DNA of 64,000 nucleotides from Intestinibacter bartlettii (GTDB taxonomy: Bacteria; Bacillota; Clostridia; Peptostreptococcales; Peptostreptococcaceae), in assembly GCF_000154445.1 (NCBI RefSeq), contig NZ_DS499566.1, one strand, 5' to 3'. Positions 63,106-64,000 of the stretch are shown here, piece by piece. Each line of letters starts with the position of its first letter. The first letter of the stretch is position 1. A program made the position numbers and the translations under genes. Below the pieces are notes generated by a model. It saw nothing but the letters and a program-made list of their open reading frames with translations. It made no database searches and had not been told where the DNA came from.

Positions 63106-64000
63106 ATGTATTCAAGTACAATAAAAAAACAAAATTTATCTAATTTTAAACAACAAAACTCTAAAAATAATACTATAAAAGGTACCTTATTTGCTTTAAT
63201 AGCTGGAACATTATGGGGATTATCTGGAATATGTGCTCAATTTTTATTTCAAAATAAAAACCTTACCCCAGAATGGGTAGTTTGTATAAGATTAATATCT
63301 TCTGGACTTATTTTATTATCAGTTGCATATGCAAAAGAAAAAAATAATATATTTAAAATTTTTAAATCAAAAAGGGATGTTAAAGATTTAGTTTTATTCG
63401 GCATATTAGGAATGTTCGGAGTGCAATATACCTATTTTGTAGCCATAAAATATTCAAATGCAGCTACTGCTACTGTTATACAATATTTAGGGCCTGCAAT
63501 TATACTTATCTATCAGTCACTAAAAAACAAATCACTTCCTTCTTTTGTAGAATTATTTGCTGTAGTTCTTTCTATATTAGGTGTATTTGTTTTAGTAACT
63601 CATCTGGATATAAATAACTTAGTTATATCCAGACAAGCTTTACTTTGGGCCTTAGGAGCTGCATTTGCTCTTGCTTATTATACAATCAAACCTGGCAACT
63701 TATTAAATAATTTTAGTAATATCTGTGTTACTGGCTGGGGTATGTTAATAGGAGGGGTTGTATTCAGCTTTATAAAACCTATATTCGACATTAGCGGAAC
63801 TTTTGATATATATACTATAGCAGTTATAATTGTAGTTATAATATTTGGTACTGTAATACCTTTTAGTATATACGTAATAAGTACAAAACTGATAGGACCA
63901 ACTAAAACTAGTTTATTTTCAACTATCGAACCTGTATCATCTGCTTTACTTTCTATATTCTTATTAAATCTTTCATTTGGATTTATGGACTTTTTAGGTA
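63106..64000 (+). CDS. EamA-type (DMT superfamily) transporter, cut at the window end
   Basis: About 298 codons visible without a stop. ATG at 63106 behind AAGGGG, 17 nt after tmcAL. After a Lys/Asn-rich N terminus, about ten hydrophobic segments in two EamA repeats: GTLFALIAGTLWGLSGICAQ (first) and LLWALGAAFALAYYTIKPGN (second), with the motif SNAATATVIQYLGPA. Drug/metabolite transporter family; substrate unknown. Confidence 0.88.
   Translation, partial: MYSSTIKKQNLSNFKQQNSKNNTIKGTLFALIAGTLWGLSGICAQFLFQNKNLTPEWVVCIRLISSGLILLSVAYAKEKNNIFKIFKSKRDVKDLVLFGILGMFGVQYTYFVAIKYSNAATATVIQYLGPAIILIYQSLKNKSLPSFVELFAVVLSILGVFVLVTHLDINNLVISRQALLWALGAAFALAYYTIKPGNLLNNFSNICVTGWGMLIGGVVFSFIKPIFDISGTFDIYTIAVIIVVIIFGTVIPFSIYVISTKLIGPTKTSLFSTIEPVSSALLSIFLLNLSFGFMDFLG

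Noticed and set aside
1..64000. CRISPR arrays, insertion sequences, tRNA or rRNA genes
   Set aside because: No regularly spaced repeats, no transposase or integrase apart from the XerD-like gene, and no cloverleaf or rRNA-like segment were recognised by eye on either strand.

Overview
The window is AT-rich, Gram-positive and endospore-forming. It carries a complete spoIIIA operon, spo0A, spoIVB, spoIIM and sigK. The order ackA - DUF177 - rpmF - plsX - spoIIIA - Asp23 - nusB - xseAB - ispA - tlyA - recN - spoIVB - spo0A - steAB - spoIIM - xerD-like - mltG/trmR/trhP - PBP - sigK - prepilins - efp - CD1247-type protein - rnc - smc - ftsY - ylxM is, as far as I recall it, that of Clostridioides difficile and relatives (Peptostreptococcaceae). 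I cannot name the genus. Nearly all genes lie on the minus strand, so the housekeeping order runs from right to left.

Layout. 1-8.6 kb: ylxM (cut), ftsY, smc (frameshifted), a radical SAM gene, rnc, a CD1247-type acidic protein and efp. 9-22.5 kb: an aromatic (shikimate/quinate) island with a chorismate mutase-shikimate kinase fusion, type I aroD, two LysR regulators, two FMN/4Fe-4S/FAD 'old yellow enzyme' reductases, biosynthetic aroE, a YdiB-like quinate/shikimate dehydrogenase, an MFS transporter and a TIM-barrel protein. 22.8-29.5 kb: four minor-pilin genes and two membrane-bound PAS histidine kinases. 29.8-44.9 kb: sigK, a PBP, a tRNA wobble-uridine modification pair, mltG, a degenerate XerD-like protein, spoIIM, a Nudix protein, DUF3866, two glycan-lipid genes, steAB, spo0A and spoIVB (frameshifted). 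45-61.4 kb: recN to ackA. 61.8-64 kb, plus strand: tmcAL and a cut EamA transporter.

Two observations stand out. First, aroE is preceded by a 47-codon leader ORF in which 12 of 17 consecutive codons encode Phe, Tyr or Trp. An intrinsic terminator follows, and its 5' arm can pair perfectly over 9 nt with a segment inside the leader ORF. This is the architecture of a ribosome-mediated attenuator. Second, the two adjacent sensor kinases are degenerate in complementary ways. One keeps the ATP-binding domain but has Asp in place of the phospho-accepting His. The other keeps the His but has lost the ATP-binding motifs. They may work only as a pair in trans.

Caution: smc, spoIVB, one reductase and both kinases carry small frame disruptions, most of them one base in or beside short homopolymers. 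The pattern looks more like consensus error than gene decay, but raw reads would be needed to decide.
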